Assembly: GCA_019055375.1 (NCBI GenBank)
Contig: JAHQIW010006047.1
Span: 124,001 to 188,000, forward strand
Source: Parelaphostrongylus tenuis
Lineage: Eukaryota; Nematoda; Chromadorea; Rhabditida; Metastrongylidae
DNA length: 64,000 bases
Direction of reading: 5' to 3'
The notes under the pieces: generated by a model
Seen by the model: the letters and a program-made list of their open reading frames with translations, nothing else
Told to the model about the DNA's origin: nothing
Database searches by the model: none
Position numbers and translations under genes: made by a program
Shown here: one piece after another, positions 10,601-21,004 of the stretch
Layout: the number at the start of each line of letters is the position of its first letter
Numbering within the stretch: position 1 is the stretch's first letter

Positions 10601-12270
10601 ATTCACAAAATGCCAGCCAAAATATTTATTGTCAAGTTGCTTTTGCTATATTTTGAGCATGTCGGTGAATTTGTTTTCTGGACTTATATTTAAAATGAAA
10701 AAAAAGACTCAATGAGAGCCTTTTTTCTCATGAACACATCGGGAGAAAACTTTGATAATAAGGTGTTTTATGAATAAGCCCTTATAACGTCTGTTGTGAT
10801 GTGTATAACTTTTTTTCACAAAAAAAGCTTTTCAGGGCGCATTTCTAGTATTCACCATGTTAACCACGTGGGTGACCTGCTGGATCATGTTTGCTCGTCC
10901 TGATTGGTCAGTAAATTTACTAATTTCCATTTTTGCTGTTTTTAACCTCACAAGACTGCGTTCTTGAAAATTTGAAGCTCTTTAGACATTGTGAAGTTCC
11001 ACTGTGTTCTTGTGTATGCTGCAGTACACATGACTGACAAAAATTTTCCGAAATTCGGTGTGGATTCCTGGGTTTTTACTTTTCTCTGAATGTGTATTTC
11101 TACTGCTAAATTTTCTGTAAAAAAAAAAACTAAACGCTCTACGTACACCTTTCTTGCTGTTTGATCTGTTTGAGTTTCGTAACTTACTTGATTGCTTCAA
11201 TAGGAAGTTATTGCTTCTTCTTCATTGTGCGTTGTTGCCATGCAAAGTTGTATTTTACTGACACATGCAAGACTGTTTCAGAAGTTATCTGATTTTCTGC
11301 GACATAACGTGGTGGATTGGTTATATACGGAGCATTGTAGCATAGCCATTAGTGATGCAGTGAATCAGAGGTGATAAGCAAGGCGTTGGTTTGGTCCCCT
11401 TCCCGACATTCTCTTGCACTCAGTAAAATGAGATCCAGGAACACTATAGCTTGGATACTTCCAGAATTGCAAGAAGAAACGTCTCGATCAGCATCCACAG
11501 AGAAAACGAAGCCCTCGAGCAGCAGCTAATGCAACACGTGAACTCTCTGAAGACCTTTGTGGAGAATTAATGCGATGAGAATTTTAGACGTGCTGGGATC
11601 CACACAGTAAAATGTGGCAACGACTCGTGAAAAGTATTTATGAAAAGTAGTATTTATGTTAATTATCGCGGTCCGAGTAAGGCGTTGTTACTTCCGTGAT
11701 AGAGCCTTTGGGCTATCAGTTGCTAAGAAATTCCCGTAACCACCTATTATACTCATTGCACTTTGCTTTTATAGTGGAATAGTGACTAGTTTTGTCAAGA
11801 TTTAGAAATGTATCGATTCCTTATTAGCCAGCTACCCATTTCACCGTGGTATTTTTCACTATTGGAGATTTACGAAATCACTGCAGCAAATTTTTATTTT
11901 AAGACTTCACAAATCAAGAGCGAACATAGAAAACAAAGCTAGTAAAGACCAGTCATTTAAGTAATCAATATTCTGAGAACGGAAATTTTGAGAAAATGTT
12001 AATATGACTAACTTTTATTGAATTATTCTAGGCCAATGGGTCGCGAATGGGCACTCCGTGAAGCACACTTGGAAATTGCTCGTCGAGAGAAGGCTGGACT
12101 CCCCCTCATCAGTCCTGACCTGGTTCCAAGGTTCATTTATGGAAAGAAAACTTTGACCAACAGCTTAAACAACTTGATCTCCAGATGAATTGAGGTTCTA
12201 TTTTAGGGAGCGAGTTTTAGCAAGTCTGCCTACGGATGAAGAACTACGCGACTTTGACGTCCTTATTTAA
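7693..12270 (+). CDS. NADH dehydrogenase 1 beta subcomplex subunit 11 (NDUFB11-like), 5' exon missing
   Basis: This encodes an accessory subunit of mitochondrial complex I in the inner membrane. Exons are 7693-7813, 7929-7997, 10836-10906, 12032-12130 and 12207-12270, with intron phases 0, 0, 2 and 2. The first exon opens with one base of a split codon, so an upstream exon with the start and targeting peptide is unseen. Landmarks are DSYAYDNPWP early, one membrane helix in exon 3 (GAFLVFTMLTTWVTCWIMF), then RPDWPMGREWALREA and EKAGLP. These fit the family pattern LPDY, then EW, then RREA, then GLP. The end is LPTDEELRDFDVLI and stop. About 140 residues are visible, against about 150 for the mammalian protein. 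The 2.8-kb intron 7998-10835 is filled with mariner and tRNA-like elements. An AATAAA lies at 12457. NDUFB11 is the best fit. Confidence 0.82.
8153..8352. repeat. tRNA-like foldback hairpin, arms about 79 bp
   Basis: The left arm (8154-8232) and right arm (8274-8352) are nearly identical inverted copies around a 41-base loop. The right arm on + reads ACGCTCCCGGAAAGAGTGAG, GGGTTCGAATC and CTGACGC, then the trailer AAACGTTTTTGCACAGTGCTC. It lies in an intron of the NDUFB11-like gene. The near-perfect arms suggest recent formation or gene conversion. Confidence 0.8.
8868..8962 (+). mobile_element. tRNA-like module (GCCTC family), diverged
   Basis: TTGGTGGTGTAGCGGTAGCTC supplies an A-box-like D-arm and CGAGTTCGACTCCCAGC a T-arm. 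It ends in a trailer resembling GTTTCACATACCACTCAA. It is an older copy of the family best seen at 9762-9831 and 54455-54535. Confidence 0.55.
9050..9663 (+). pseudogene. Mariner transposase relic with catalytic region
   Basis: Near 9110-9250 the residues NRAKDHQVVGRTTAYEWL recall a mariner helix-turn-helix. From about 9325 the frame reads LLQDNAKPHVAKKIGNK, meets a stop (TAG), then continues EHLDHPPYAPDLSPSDFFLF, KKLRDIN and LLPERRQSCI. HPPYAPDLSPSDFFLF is the signature around the third catalytic aspartate (D34D) of mariner. In-frame stops, a missing middle and frame changes make it inactive. Confidence 0.8.
9725..9850 (-). mobile_element. tRNA-like module (GCCTC family), well preserved
   Basis: Read on minus from 9831 to about 9760, a 7-bp acceptor stem pairs GCCTCAG with CTGAGGC. 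GGTGTAGTGGTAGAGC forms a D-arm and GGTTCGATTCCCGC a T-arm. The anticodon region (GTACCCGGATAGGATG) does not form a normal 7-base loop, so it is not called a tRNA gene. Outside the acceptor stem, GAGTGGTC and its partner near the AATTGAGTGGTGAGCAAAAA flank extend the helix. Confidence 0.65.
9955..10160. repeat. Palindromic element with tRNA-like T-arm at its centre
   Basis: The arm AATAGTATTTCAATGCATTT with GATGTTTTCTATATACCTAA and AGAGAATTGAG (9968-10037) is inverted at 10083-10157. The centre retains GGTTCGATTCCCGCCTGAGG and the trailer CGCGTTTTTGCTCACCACTC. The same arm occurs singly at 54665-54735 and diverged at 40010-40070. It marks a longer MITE-like element that carries the tRNA-like module. 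Confidence 0.7.
10165..10630. mobile_element. Inverted-repeat element of the hammerhead superfamily (copy B2)
   Basis: The left arm begins TTATTTCGAGTGTTTTCTCA and runs through CACGCTCAAATTTCA, GTTTGAGCC and ACAGCTCGCTACACGTG. The right arm (about 10460-10585) is its inverted partner, ending GAGCGCGGTCTTAAGAAAAC and ATTCGAAAC. Both arms contain a hammerhead-like core, the right one on + (10463-10506) and the left one on - (decayed). The elements at 5.66-5.85 and 6.0-6.1 kb are relatives. Confidence 0.6.
10463..10506 (+). ncRNA. Hammerhead ribozyme-like motif (copy B2)
   Basis: The core CTGACGA (10469-10475) is followed by a weak stem II, GAAA (10489-10492), a decayed stem III and a predicted cleavage base A10500. 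Stem I pairs GCCCG (10463-10467) with CGGGC (10502-10506) perfectly. Stems II and III carry mismatches, so this copy is probably inactive. The opposite arm has the same core on the minus strand near 10270-10300 with GAAA and ACACGTGT kept. Confidence 0.45.
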
Positions 12271-13612
12271 ATATTCACAGGTTCATAGATTAAATATTGC
12301 TGAAAAGGATTGATGTAAATGTAATACGCAAAAGTTGTTCTGAAAACGCACTGTTTTAAGAGACACAATGATATGTTATAGAGAGTGTGATGACAGAAAA
12401 TTGTTTCCCCTTGTTGTGTTGTCTACTTATGGTCAACTTGGGATGTCGATTTTTTGAATAAATTCAACGGGACAGCCTTTTACCTTACTAACAAACTCGG
12501 CAGACAACGTGTGAACACAGAATATTTTGGCTCGGCGTACGCTTCCACTGGTGAATGTTTGACTGTTTGGTGACAGTTTAATTGATCATCCATCTCATGA
12601 GATTCCCGATAATAATCGAGTAATTCGAGTGGCCAACACCAGACCGAAGTCATCGGGCGGAGCAATAGAATCGTTCAGTGTCTTGAGCTTCTGAAGGTAT
12701 AGCAGGACAAGCACCGTCGACTTTTTTCATATTGTCATTAAGCCATTTAGCACGGCCGCTGATGGAATTGAGTGACTTGAGCCGCCCTACGAGCAAGAAT
12801 CGGGTCTGTATGTATGTGAATCAGTATATGTGTTAGAAGCGTTAAAGACTACGTTGGAAGTGACCTAATATAGGAAGTGCATGTTGTATGAGGGTTAATC
12901 TTCCGTTTCCAGTTAGACTATAACCTCATTTGGATAGCTGTAGTGGTTGTCGGTGAACGACTTTGGCTAAAGATGTTCATGGGCTGAACAGCGCGTAACA
13001 ACTGAATTGTCTTTGTTCGTATCCTTACTTTTAGAATATATCTTTTTTTTTTTTCAAAAATTGGCTGGAAGAAGCTATAGCAATCAGTGTATCAAATAGA
13101 ATGTGAGCCTTTGGAAAAGATAATAACGGCTTCGACGCTCACATAAGGTGCCGGATCTTGCTCAAATCTCAGCGTCCTTGCGATGAAGATAGAATAGGCA
13201 GTAAATAAGTATTAGAACGTTGTAAAATCTCCTCATATGGCGATCTATATAAGTGGCTATTGGTCTTTTCCTAAAGCGGATTTCAAGTTCAAAGATGATG
13301 GCCAAAGATTGTTGAGTTTCATAGTAACAACTAGTTAATTGTCCCTCATATTCTAAGAACCGTCGCTCATAGACGAATTTGAGTTAGTTTTATCGGTCGA
13401 AGTTTATACTACTCCGATCTTGTGTTAAATTTTTATCAAAATTGGGAACTAAGTAGGTTCTATGAAGTTGATATACACGTCATTATATGCTTGATTTATA
13501 GCTAATTTAAAAAGAAGAGTGGAAGACAATGGAAAAGAGTGTGAGTGAAGTTTTCTTCTAGGGATTGACATCAATTATTCCAGTTACTTCCATGGAATCT
13601 TGATTTTCTTAG
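12271..13612. other. Intergenic stretch, nothing recognised
   Basis: This holds the 3' end of the NDUFB11-like gene (AATAAA at 12457-12462) followed by about 1.1 kb of AT-rich sequence. Open frames here are short and lack good splice-site pairs or known motifs. Confidence 0.5.
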
Positions 13613-13755
13613 TCGACGCTGATAGAGATGAATTGTCCTTTGTATCCACACTGCGCAAACGAGATGATGAAGTACTTCGCCATAGACGTCCACCACGATT
13701 AGAATCTCTGAACAAATATACGATTGTTTCATTATCGAGAAAAAATAACTTAACA
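13613..13755 (+). CDS. Orphan exon candidate, unrecognised protein
   Basis: An open segment of 47 codons lies between a good acceptor (TTTTCTTAG) and a strong donor (GTAAGT). It starts with two bases of a split codon and ends in phase 0. It encodes a charged stretch including DADRDELSF, RKRDDEVLRH and RPPRLESLNKYTIVSL. Composition and splice sites look coding, but no family is recognised. It may belong to one + strand gene with the candidates at 15531-15668 and 16024-16122, although the joining exons were not found. Confidence 0.35.
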
Positions 13756-13989
13756 GTAAGTAGATGTTTCCTACATTTTCCTTCGCAAAGCTTCTTCAAG
13801 AGCAGCAAAATCCATGGTATTGCCACTTTTTGTGGTTAATCCTTTTGGATAGAATGTTTTGAAGTACGGAATGGCTGAATAGACCTATTTCTGCATGTGG
13901 TCAAAGAGCGACTTTTCAACAAATCTTAAGAAGCCAAATTCATCTCATATTGATGCATTCTAAAATTTCTGAGAAGCATGTTGTTTGGA

Positions 13990-14270
13990 ATGGGATTTGC
14001 AAAGAAAATGGACGCATGTAGCGCAGTGGTTAGAGGTGCACCGAGGCTCACACGTGGTCGACAGTTTGAAGCCACGCCCAAGACTGATCAGGCGTCCCTC
14101 TTCGAGGTCGGGGAACCGATACCAGACTTTGGGGAAATGAGCAACACTGACTTGATTCATCGTTACGCCACCGATGGTAATGGCCAGATATGTATTCAGT
14201 CACCTTGAACGATGTTCGATGGAGTCGATTCTTGCATCCCTAAGGGACTAATTGAGAGCCTTTATGTTGC
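13990..14270 (+). mobile_element. tRNA-derived SINE, plus orientation
   Basis: ATGTAGCGCAGTGGTTAGAG and CGAGGCTCACACG mark the head. GAGGTCGGGGAACCGATACC, CAGATATGTATTCAGTCACC and CATCCCTAAGGGA mark body and tail. Its orientation is opposite to the copy at 14690-14995. Confidence 0.65.
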
Positions 14271-14689
14271 TCTAACTTTTGAAGTATTTTCCTTCTACTT
14301 CGATGGTTTGAGTCGAGTATCACTAGCAGTTGTTCCGGGAAATGTGGTTCTTCGTAGTCGCAATGAAAAGAATGGGGAGCGTTAAACTATCACGCCCTAA
14401 AAAATTCACAAGAAGATTGAATTACTGTGCACGATCGCTTTCTCAAGAGAGGGCGCGAATGAATTGGAACACAAGCCCACATCAAAAGATCTTTGGAACT
14501 GTCTCGTGTCAGCTCATCACTTCCAGAATAATTGCATTTCTTACGACTATGCATGAAGAAAATAGCTTCAACGAGGAGTGCTAATCTTTCGCTTCAATGA
14601 ATTGATAGATTAAGATTTCAAAAAAAAAATCAAAATTTGCTCTTGTCACTGAATTACCTAGGCTATAATAGATTGTCCGGTAAAGGATA

Positions 14690-14995
14690 AAGGATAAAGC
14701 TCTCGGCGTTAATCAATCCCTGAGGGATGCGCTATGCATTCGACTTCAATTTTTAACTTCGTTTGAGGTGATTGAATGCACATCTGGCCTTTACAATGAC
14801 TCGCGGAGGCCTCCCGCTGAACCGAGTCAGAGCTGCTTATCCTCCCAGACAAGTCTGAGACCTGTCTGGTACCAATTTACCGAACCCGGAGGGATGGATG
14901 GCTTGGTGAGCCATGAGCGCGAGATCAAACCAGTGATCTCGTGTGCGACGCAGGGCACCTCTAACCACTGCGCCACATGTGCTCAGATTGTCCGA
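14690..14995 (-). mobile_element. tRNA-derived SINE, minus orientation, well preserved
   Basis: This is very close to the copy at 895-1205. Shared blocks are AAAGCTCTCGGCGTTAATC, GGTGATTGAATGCA, GAACCGAGTCAGAGCTGC, TACCAATTTACCGA, GGATGGCTTGGTGAGCCATG and CACCTCTAACCACTGCGCC. The head (minus strand) ends near 14990. Confidence 0.75.
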
Positions 14996-15530
14996 TAGTT
15001 GGAATAAATGAGAGAAAGAAAGAGAAAAGTAGAGGAAAACATGAGGTACAGTTATAGTTAGAGGAATGATGAAAATAAAATGATTTGTAAACAGAGAAAC
15101 TTACTTCCTGACAGATAGACAGCTTTATAGCCCCGTTGATGTAATATGCTAGTAACAGTGTTGGCCGATTCTCCATAGATGACAAGCGTACGCTTTTCAA
15201 GTCGTGCCGTAGCCAACAGTGGGGTTTCGAAGTGATTTCGTGATAACGTGAAACGATTGAAGTATTCGGCTAGATAGATGACAGCATAAGCAAGAAAGTA
15301 AAAACCAAATTTTTTGTGAAAGTAAACGTATTTTCTTCATTTTGACAGTGAATCGTTGCTATTGAAATCATGAAGCGTTCATCATTGATTAGACTAGGAA
15401 TTATTTGCTTAGGATTTCTTGATAATAGTTAATCTCAATCCGAATTTCTGTGTAAGAAGTTCAGTTGAACTCGTTACCTTTTCTTGCTGATGTACATTGC
15501 CATTGATGACCTAAATCCCTCCTACATCAC

Positions 15531-15668
15531 AATATGCTCAACAATTCCCTAAAGCGAGGAGGACCCACTGGGCTATTCTTGTACGCCATAGGGAAAATGA
15601 AAGTGATGCTGGTACCCGCTCGAGTCTCTCGACGATCAGCGGGACGACAAGTGACCGCTGACAGGTGA
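15531..15668 (+). CDS. Orphan exon candidate with possible start codon
   Basis: An ATG at 15534 opens MLNNSLKRGGPTGLFLYAIG and continues through KMKVMLVPARVSRRS to a strong donor (CAG/GTGAGA) near 15667, ending in phase 2. A second frame through the same bases is also open and serine-rich (RENESDAGTRSSLST) but ends in a stop, so the true frame is uncertain. No family is recognised. Confidence 0.25.
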   Translation, partial: NMLNNSLKRGGPTGLFLYAIGKMKVMLVPARVSRRSAGRQVTADR

Positions 15669-16023
15669 GATTACAAAGTGGCTGGTAGGTACTGTTTTAC
15701 AGGAATTACGTCAGATGTCGGCTCCAACTAGTCCTTTTTCAATAAGTTGAATGATTTAATTACTAGTTCTAAGAACTGAAGGTGGTCTCGATGGTTTCGT
15801 GGAGAATATGTGAGCCTAAAAGAAGGTAATAGTAGTATCGAAGCCACCTCAAGTCCCAAGTTTTGCTCATGTCAGCACTCTCGTCGTTTTCAGTCCGTAC
15901 TCTTCCGTTTTAATAGAAATAAAGAGGGCAAGAATTTGGATATTGAATTATAGTCATGCTGAAGTCGCTTATAAAAACAGGCTTTCTTGAATAGGCTAGT
16001 TCTTGTTTATTTTTGACTTATAG

Positions 16024-16122
16024 GCATATTTTCGCTGAATGATCGGGACAAAGAACCGCTGTTAAAGATCGTAAAGCGTAGAAAAAATGTAGATGTTCGT
16101 TTTGAAATTGAATTAGAAAACG
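16024..16122 (+). CDS. Orphan exon candidate, unrecognised protein
   Basis: 32 codons lie between an acceptor (CTTATAG) and a donor (GTAAGA). They include IFSLNDRDKEPLLKIVKRRK and VDVRFEIELEN. The alternating charged and hydrophobic residues look like a beta-rich protein segment. It starts after two split bases and ends after one. No domain is recognised. Confidence 0.35.
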
Positions 16123-17285
16123 GTAAGAAAGCTTTCGTTACCAGCTATAATGTGCTCCTTTGCGTATTGTGACTGATCGTTTACGTCGAGAATAATGAAT
16201 TCTTCCAAAGGTGTTGGTTTTCCATTTGCTCTTAGAATCAAAACACCGAACCTGAAGTAGTAATGAATAGCTTTCAGAAGGCCACACTAACTCTTTTATC
16301 TCCTATGATCTGACTTCAATTTATTGCATAGCGTGGGCTGCCACTAGACCTCCTTTTTCTAATTGATATCTTCAGATGCCGCTAATAGATTATTGCGATA
16401 AGGCTATCAAAACAAAGCTCTGTTGACTCGGTGCAATTTGGGATTAGTCGGTAAGGTCCTGTATTGGGTAGCTCTCCTATTTACTGCATTCCAGAGCTTT
16501 CGTTTTTCTGAACAAAACTAATTATTTTTAATTTCAGTAGTAAATGTCATCATTCAAGACTCCAGTGTTCAAATCTTCACAGAACAAAGCAACAAGAAAT
16601 CTCACGAATTTATGGATATCGATAGATGAGAAGTTGTCCCCGAGTAAAAGCATTTAGACCACTAGACACGGTAAAACTGAATGACGTCAGAACATAATAA
16701 CCAGTCATGAATTTGAATGGGCTTATTGATCCATTTCGGTCTGAAATAACAAGTGAAATTCTTTGTTAATTGCTTATGTATTAGCTATTAGTTTAGCAGT
16801 CAGCTAATTAATAAGTCTTCGAGTCGCTCTACGGCACCAAAATACAATTAAGGTATAGCAAGAAATTCCAGCGGATAATAGATCTTCGTAGACCACTAAC
16901 TCGGCATGACAAGCCAGTACAAAGTACTGATTTGTCGTGCTGAACTTGTGGCGTTAACAACAGTGCAATGATAACGACGCAGATATACGAGGAATAGTGA
17001 ATTATTAGATTGTAGAAGACTAGTTGAACTGAAGGACCAGAAGGCGTGACTACAAAGCTAGTGTGGAAGTGGTGATGTTCACATATGAAATAAACTCAAA
17101 AGTTCTTTCAGCCATAAAGTTTTTGTGAGCAGGCAGATGCAAGGATACAGAGATATTCCACGATAGATTTTGCAGAGTGCTGCAACTAGTATGTGCTTTT
17201 CGATCAATGAGAAAGCGGTGCAATAGATTTTGCAGCATGTATTTCGCAAATCTGACCTCGAAAGGATAGACAACATTCGATGCCC
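16123..17285. other. Intergenic or intronic stretch, nothing recognised
   Basis: AT-rich sequence without a convincing exon, repeat or RNA gene. Confidence 0.4.
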
Positions 17286-17287
17286 TA

Positions 17288-18130
17288 TGAAGAATGGTCG
17301 TTGCTGTCAAATTCTTATAACGGTGGAAAACGTATTATCCATTATAAGGCGACAAATGAAAAACCGATCCCATTCGTTGGACAGGAACTTCTCGTACAAG
17401 TGCAGTAATCAATCGAAAGCTCAAATCTCTGACCACAGCACCGTCCCACGTGGCCGGTTTTTGAAAAAGCCTTTTTGCCGTTTTTACGGAAGTAAAACCT
17501 ATGTGTTTCACGCACGCATTTTTCTCACAAGACAGAGCTCTCTCTTCAGACTGTTAGTAATCTTTTTTCGTGGTCTTCTCGTCTTTCGTAATCTTTCGTA
17601 CAACGCGATGGGAATCAGTGATACCAACGCTTTGCTTATTTACTGAAAAGAGCGTTTTTCTGCAGTGTAATCGGGAAATTGAGATCGGGTTCCGCACATT
17701 TTGGCTTGCTTGTTTACACGCAATTCATGGTTGGGGAGTCTACTAGCCACATATTCAATTCGACAGCCGTCCACGATCGAACGATTGGCGTTTCAAAGAA
17801 AAGCGATTTTTGTCATTCAAATAAGAATTTTTTTCTCCGCTTCGAAAGGGACTCCAGATCAAACGTATGACTCTGATGCTAAAAGACTCTCTTCATACGT
17901 TCATATGCTTTTCGTTCTTCCAAAAGTAACAGTTGAATTACGCACCCGATGTGAAACATAAATTTATTTTCAATTTTGAAGCGATATAAATATGTCTTCT
18001 GAAAAAAATCGGCCATTTACTGCGCTAGCCAGAGATTTCAGGTTTTGAACGATTAATAACACTCCTATGAAAAGTTTCTATCCAGCGTATGAGATCGGCT
18101 TTCCATTTGTAGCCCTATAATGGACCAAAT
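17288..18130. mobile_element. Foldback element, copy 2 (arms about 150 bp)
   Basis: The reverse complement of 17320-17460 aligns with 17995-18125. Shared blocks are CAGAGATTT, GATTA, GAAGTTCCTGTCCA/AAAGTTTCTATCCA, GATCGG, CATTTGT and TATAATGGA. It is the same family as 4630-5515. The 500 bases between the arms hold only short open frames. Confidence 0.6.
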
Positions 18131-19535
18131 TCGAAAAAACTTCTATAAAGTTTCGATATATCAGATTGTTCACAAATTTTCGCAAGGAAAACTTGCTTGA
18201 TATCAATTTCATCATTCGTTCATTCATTATAAGTGAGCTGTGTGTTTGGCTTGTTTTCCTAGTAAAGTGTTGTCAGTAGAAAAACAACTTAACGACAGTG
18301 ACATCGGCCGAATTATTAACGCATTCAAACTAACAATTCGTGACATCATATCATCAACAGCTTGTGCAAGGATATGGTACTCCTCAGTTTGTATTCTGTC
18401 ATTGAGATCCGCAAATATGCTCGTAAAAAGAGCATGAAGAACGATTTTTTGATTGCTCAATGAGATATGTAAGTTTTCCTTAAACTGCTAATCAGCAAAG
18501 CCTGTTGATCTCTAGAGATAGAATTATAGATGTTCTTGAATGAATAATCCAGATCAACTTAGGAAGAAGTTGGATTTTGGTAGAAGATTTGTTATAGAAT
18601 GACGATGACGCGGGGAAAGGCAGGGTGTCTGATCTTCAAGACGTTTTGTAATTAATAATTGTTTGGATATAATCTTGAAGTTCAAATATTGAAGCTAACT
18701 TTTGGAATATTGAGACTGTAAGTATGAAATGGGTATTATTTTCAACTCAGCAAAATGAAAAAGCGAAAAAGCGGTGGCATTAGAAAGAAAAAGTATTTGA
18801 AAAAGCAAAGTCAAATTTTTGAAAGTGTATAATATAAAAAAGGGATAATCGCTTTAAATAGACCCAATAACAGACAGAAATCATGGCAATTCATTGATTT
18901 GAGAACAAATTTAGGAAGTATGGAGCAAAAGCAGGTTTAATTCGGAACAAACTATCGATGCTTCTGAATTCTGAAAATCTTTGGAACTAGAAAGGCTTGA
19001 ATTACCTTTGGTCGCTCAAAAGACGAGTAGATTAACTAGAAGAGAAGAGGATTACAAGCATTTTGATGGAAGAAGCGAGTGCTGGCCTGATGTTCTCCGT
19101 CTAAACCAGAGACGACTTCACCGTGTTGCTGTCGCCTTGGTAACGTTCCATAATCTGACCCAATGACACTCTGCTTTCAAGTAGAGTGACACCGTCGACG
19201 AAAATGGAGTTCCAAGCTCCGGCCTATTATGACTTCTCCAGTGGTATAAGAAAACTTTCTCCCAAAAAATTTACACGGAGAATCAATATTTATATTCAGA
19301 TTCGTGGTACAATTATGTTCACAATTGCTGGATGTTTTTCCTGCCTACTTCATGACCATAACTCCACTTTCTTGACGTCCCGGTGAAAACACATATAACA
19401 AATTATCAGGACCCAATTTTTTTATCCAGTTCTATTTCTAATGTCAGAAAATCAGAACTATAGAGCATGCGAGTTTCATCGTAATTCACTCGGCAGTTTT
19501 TCAATAACGGACATTTTTCTCAATATTCCTTTGTA
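18130..19535. other. Intergenic stretch, nothing recognised
   Basis: AT-rich sequence with short unsupported open frames on both strands. Confidence 0.4.
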
Positions 19536-19539
19536 TAGC

Positions 19540-19840
19540 AATGCATGTGGTGCAGTGGTTGGAGGTGCTCTGCGTCGCACACAAGGTCGGTGATTCGATC
19601 TCGCACTGATGGTTCTCCAAACCCTTTAAAACTCCGTGGTCCGTGAAACTGGTACCAGGCCTTCTGTGAGGATAAGCAGCGTTGACTTGCTACGTTGGTA
19701 GGTCACTGCAAGTTGTTGCAAAAGCCATATAGACATTCAATCACTTCTAACGATTCTAAAAAAGTGAAGGCGATTACATGACGCATCACTTAGGGATTGA
19801 TCAAACGCCGAGAGCTTTATCCTTCACTTTGCACTGTTCC
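19540..19840 (+). mobile_element. tRNA-derived SINE, plus orientation
   Basis: ATGTGGTGCAGTGGTTGGAG, GCGTCGCACACAAGGTC and GATTCGATCTCGCACTGATG form the head. AACTGGTACCAGGCCTTCTG and GATAAGCAGCGTTGACT form the body. CATTCAATCACTTCTA, GGGATTGATCAAA and GCCGAGAGCTTTATCC form the tail. Confidence 0.7.
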
Positions 19841-19873
19841 TGATTATTTTGTTTTATTAATTTTATACAACCC

Positions 19874-20099
19874 CTATTCACAGTTAATTGCGCTCACTTC
19901 TCGCACTTGATGCGTTTCCATGCATTCGTCTTCCACAAGGGTCTTTGAACATCTTAAGTGTTGCTTTGACTGCTGCTTGAAGATTTTGTCTTTTTTATGG
20001 ATGCCGTAGAATATTAGTCGAGTCGAATTTCCTTGCAATCTTGGATGAATTCGAGCTATTATATTCCCTAAGGCATTTGCTGATTGACTGCAAGACAGT
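19874..20099 (-). CDS. Orphan 3' exon candidate, unrecognised protein
   Basis: After an acceptor-like GTCTTGCAG on the minus strand, about 74 codons run open to a TAG. They include ANALGNIIARIHPRLQG, RLIFYGIHKKDKIF and LVEDECMETHQVREVS. The composition looks coding but no family is recognised and no upstream exon was found. It could be a relic of a mobile element. Confidence 0.3.
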
Positions 20100-21004
20100 G
20101 GAGACAGCACCTTGCTTACCTGTCTCCTGAAACACCGTATCACTAATCACTGCGTTATCCCTCCCCCATAAAATTTTGAATAAGCTTCGTTTCAGCGTAA
20201 AGGACAGAGCTATCGACTTTAAACAACCCTATGGTGACGTTTCGTGCAAATTTCTTCATTCGTAGTGTCTTAGAGATGAGTGAAATGCATAGTCAACGTA
20301 CCCAATAATATGCGAAAACTACCAATGTTTCAGCCGTGTTTTTTTGAATTCAAAACTTCTCTGCCATTAGAATGCCGAATGGGTGAAGAATTGAACCGGT
20401 AATCACGTGTATACAGCAAAGCATCTCTGACGATTGCTCTAAATGTGTCTCAGTTCCAATATATACGTCAGGCATTGCATAGACTGCAGACAACTCGTGG
20501 AAACCCTCCTGCAATCTTGGAAGCATACATGTTCGAGGAGACAAGTACTAGGGTAAAGTTCACTCAAATATATTTTGATGTACATGTCTAAAATATACTT
20601 TTTCACATAGATTTACCATACATATGCTATAGTTAACAGGTATGACTGGCAGAGAATCTTGAAGTCATCCATATTGAACTGGTTCTCGTAGGTGGCAATC
20701 TGGTTTAACTGAAGGTCGGCAAATAAACGCTATTCCCCATTACAACGTAATATCACACTGTTATCCACTTATTGATCAATCGCGGTGATCTCCATGCCGT
20801 ATGGATTTTTCTGATTGTCTAAGGAAGTGGAACTCATTGTTTAACAGAAACATATTGATCTTTCCTCTCAGTCTTTCTGTTTGTAGTCTATTTCACACAT
20901 TTTCTCACCTAAAGTTTGCAAACTAATATTCTCCCTTCGTTCTGGTTGACTTTTGCTGATTCATTAAAGACTATCTGAATATCCTTACAATCGACTCTTT
21001 TTAT

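Noticed and set aside
12480..12665. Minus-strand open frame after the complex I gene
   Set aside because: It is short, has no motif or splice support, and overlaps the likely 3' UTR and poly(A) signal area of the neighbouring gene.
13584..13826. Minus-strand open frame opposite the 13.6-kb exon candidate
   Set aside because: It is a shadow of the + strand segment, without good splice sites in its own direction.
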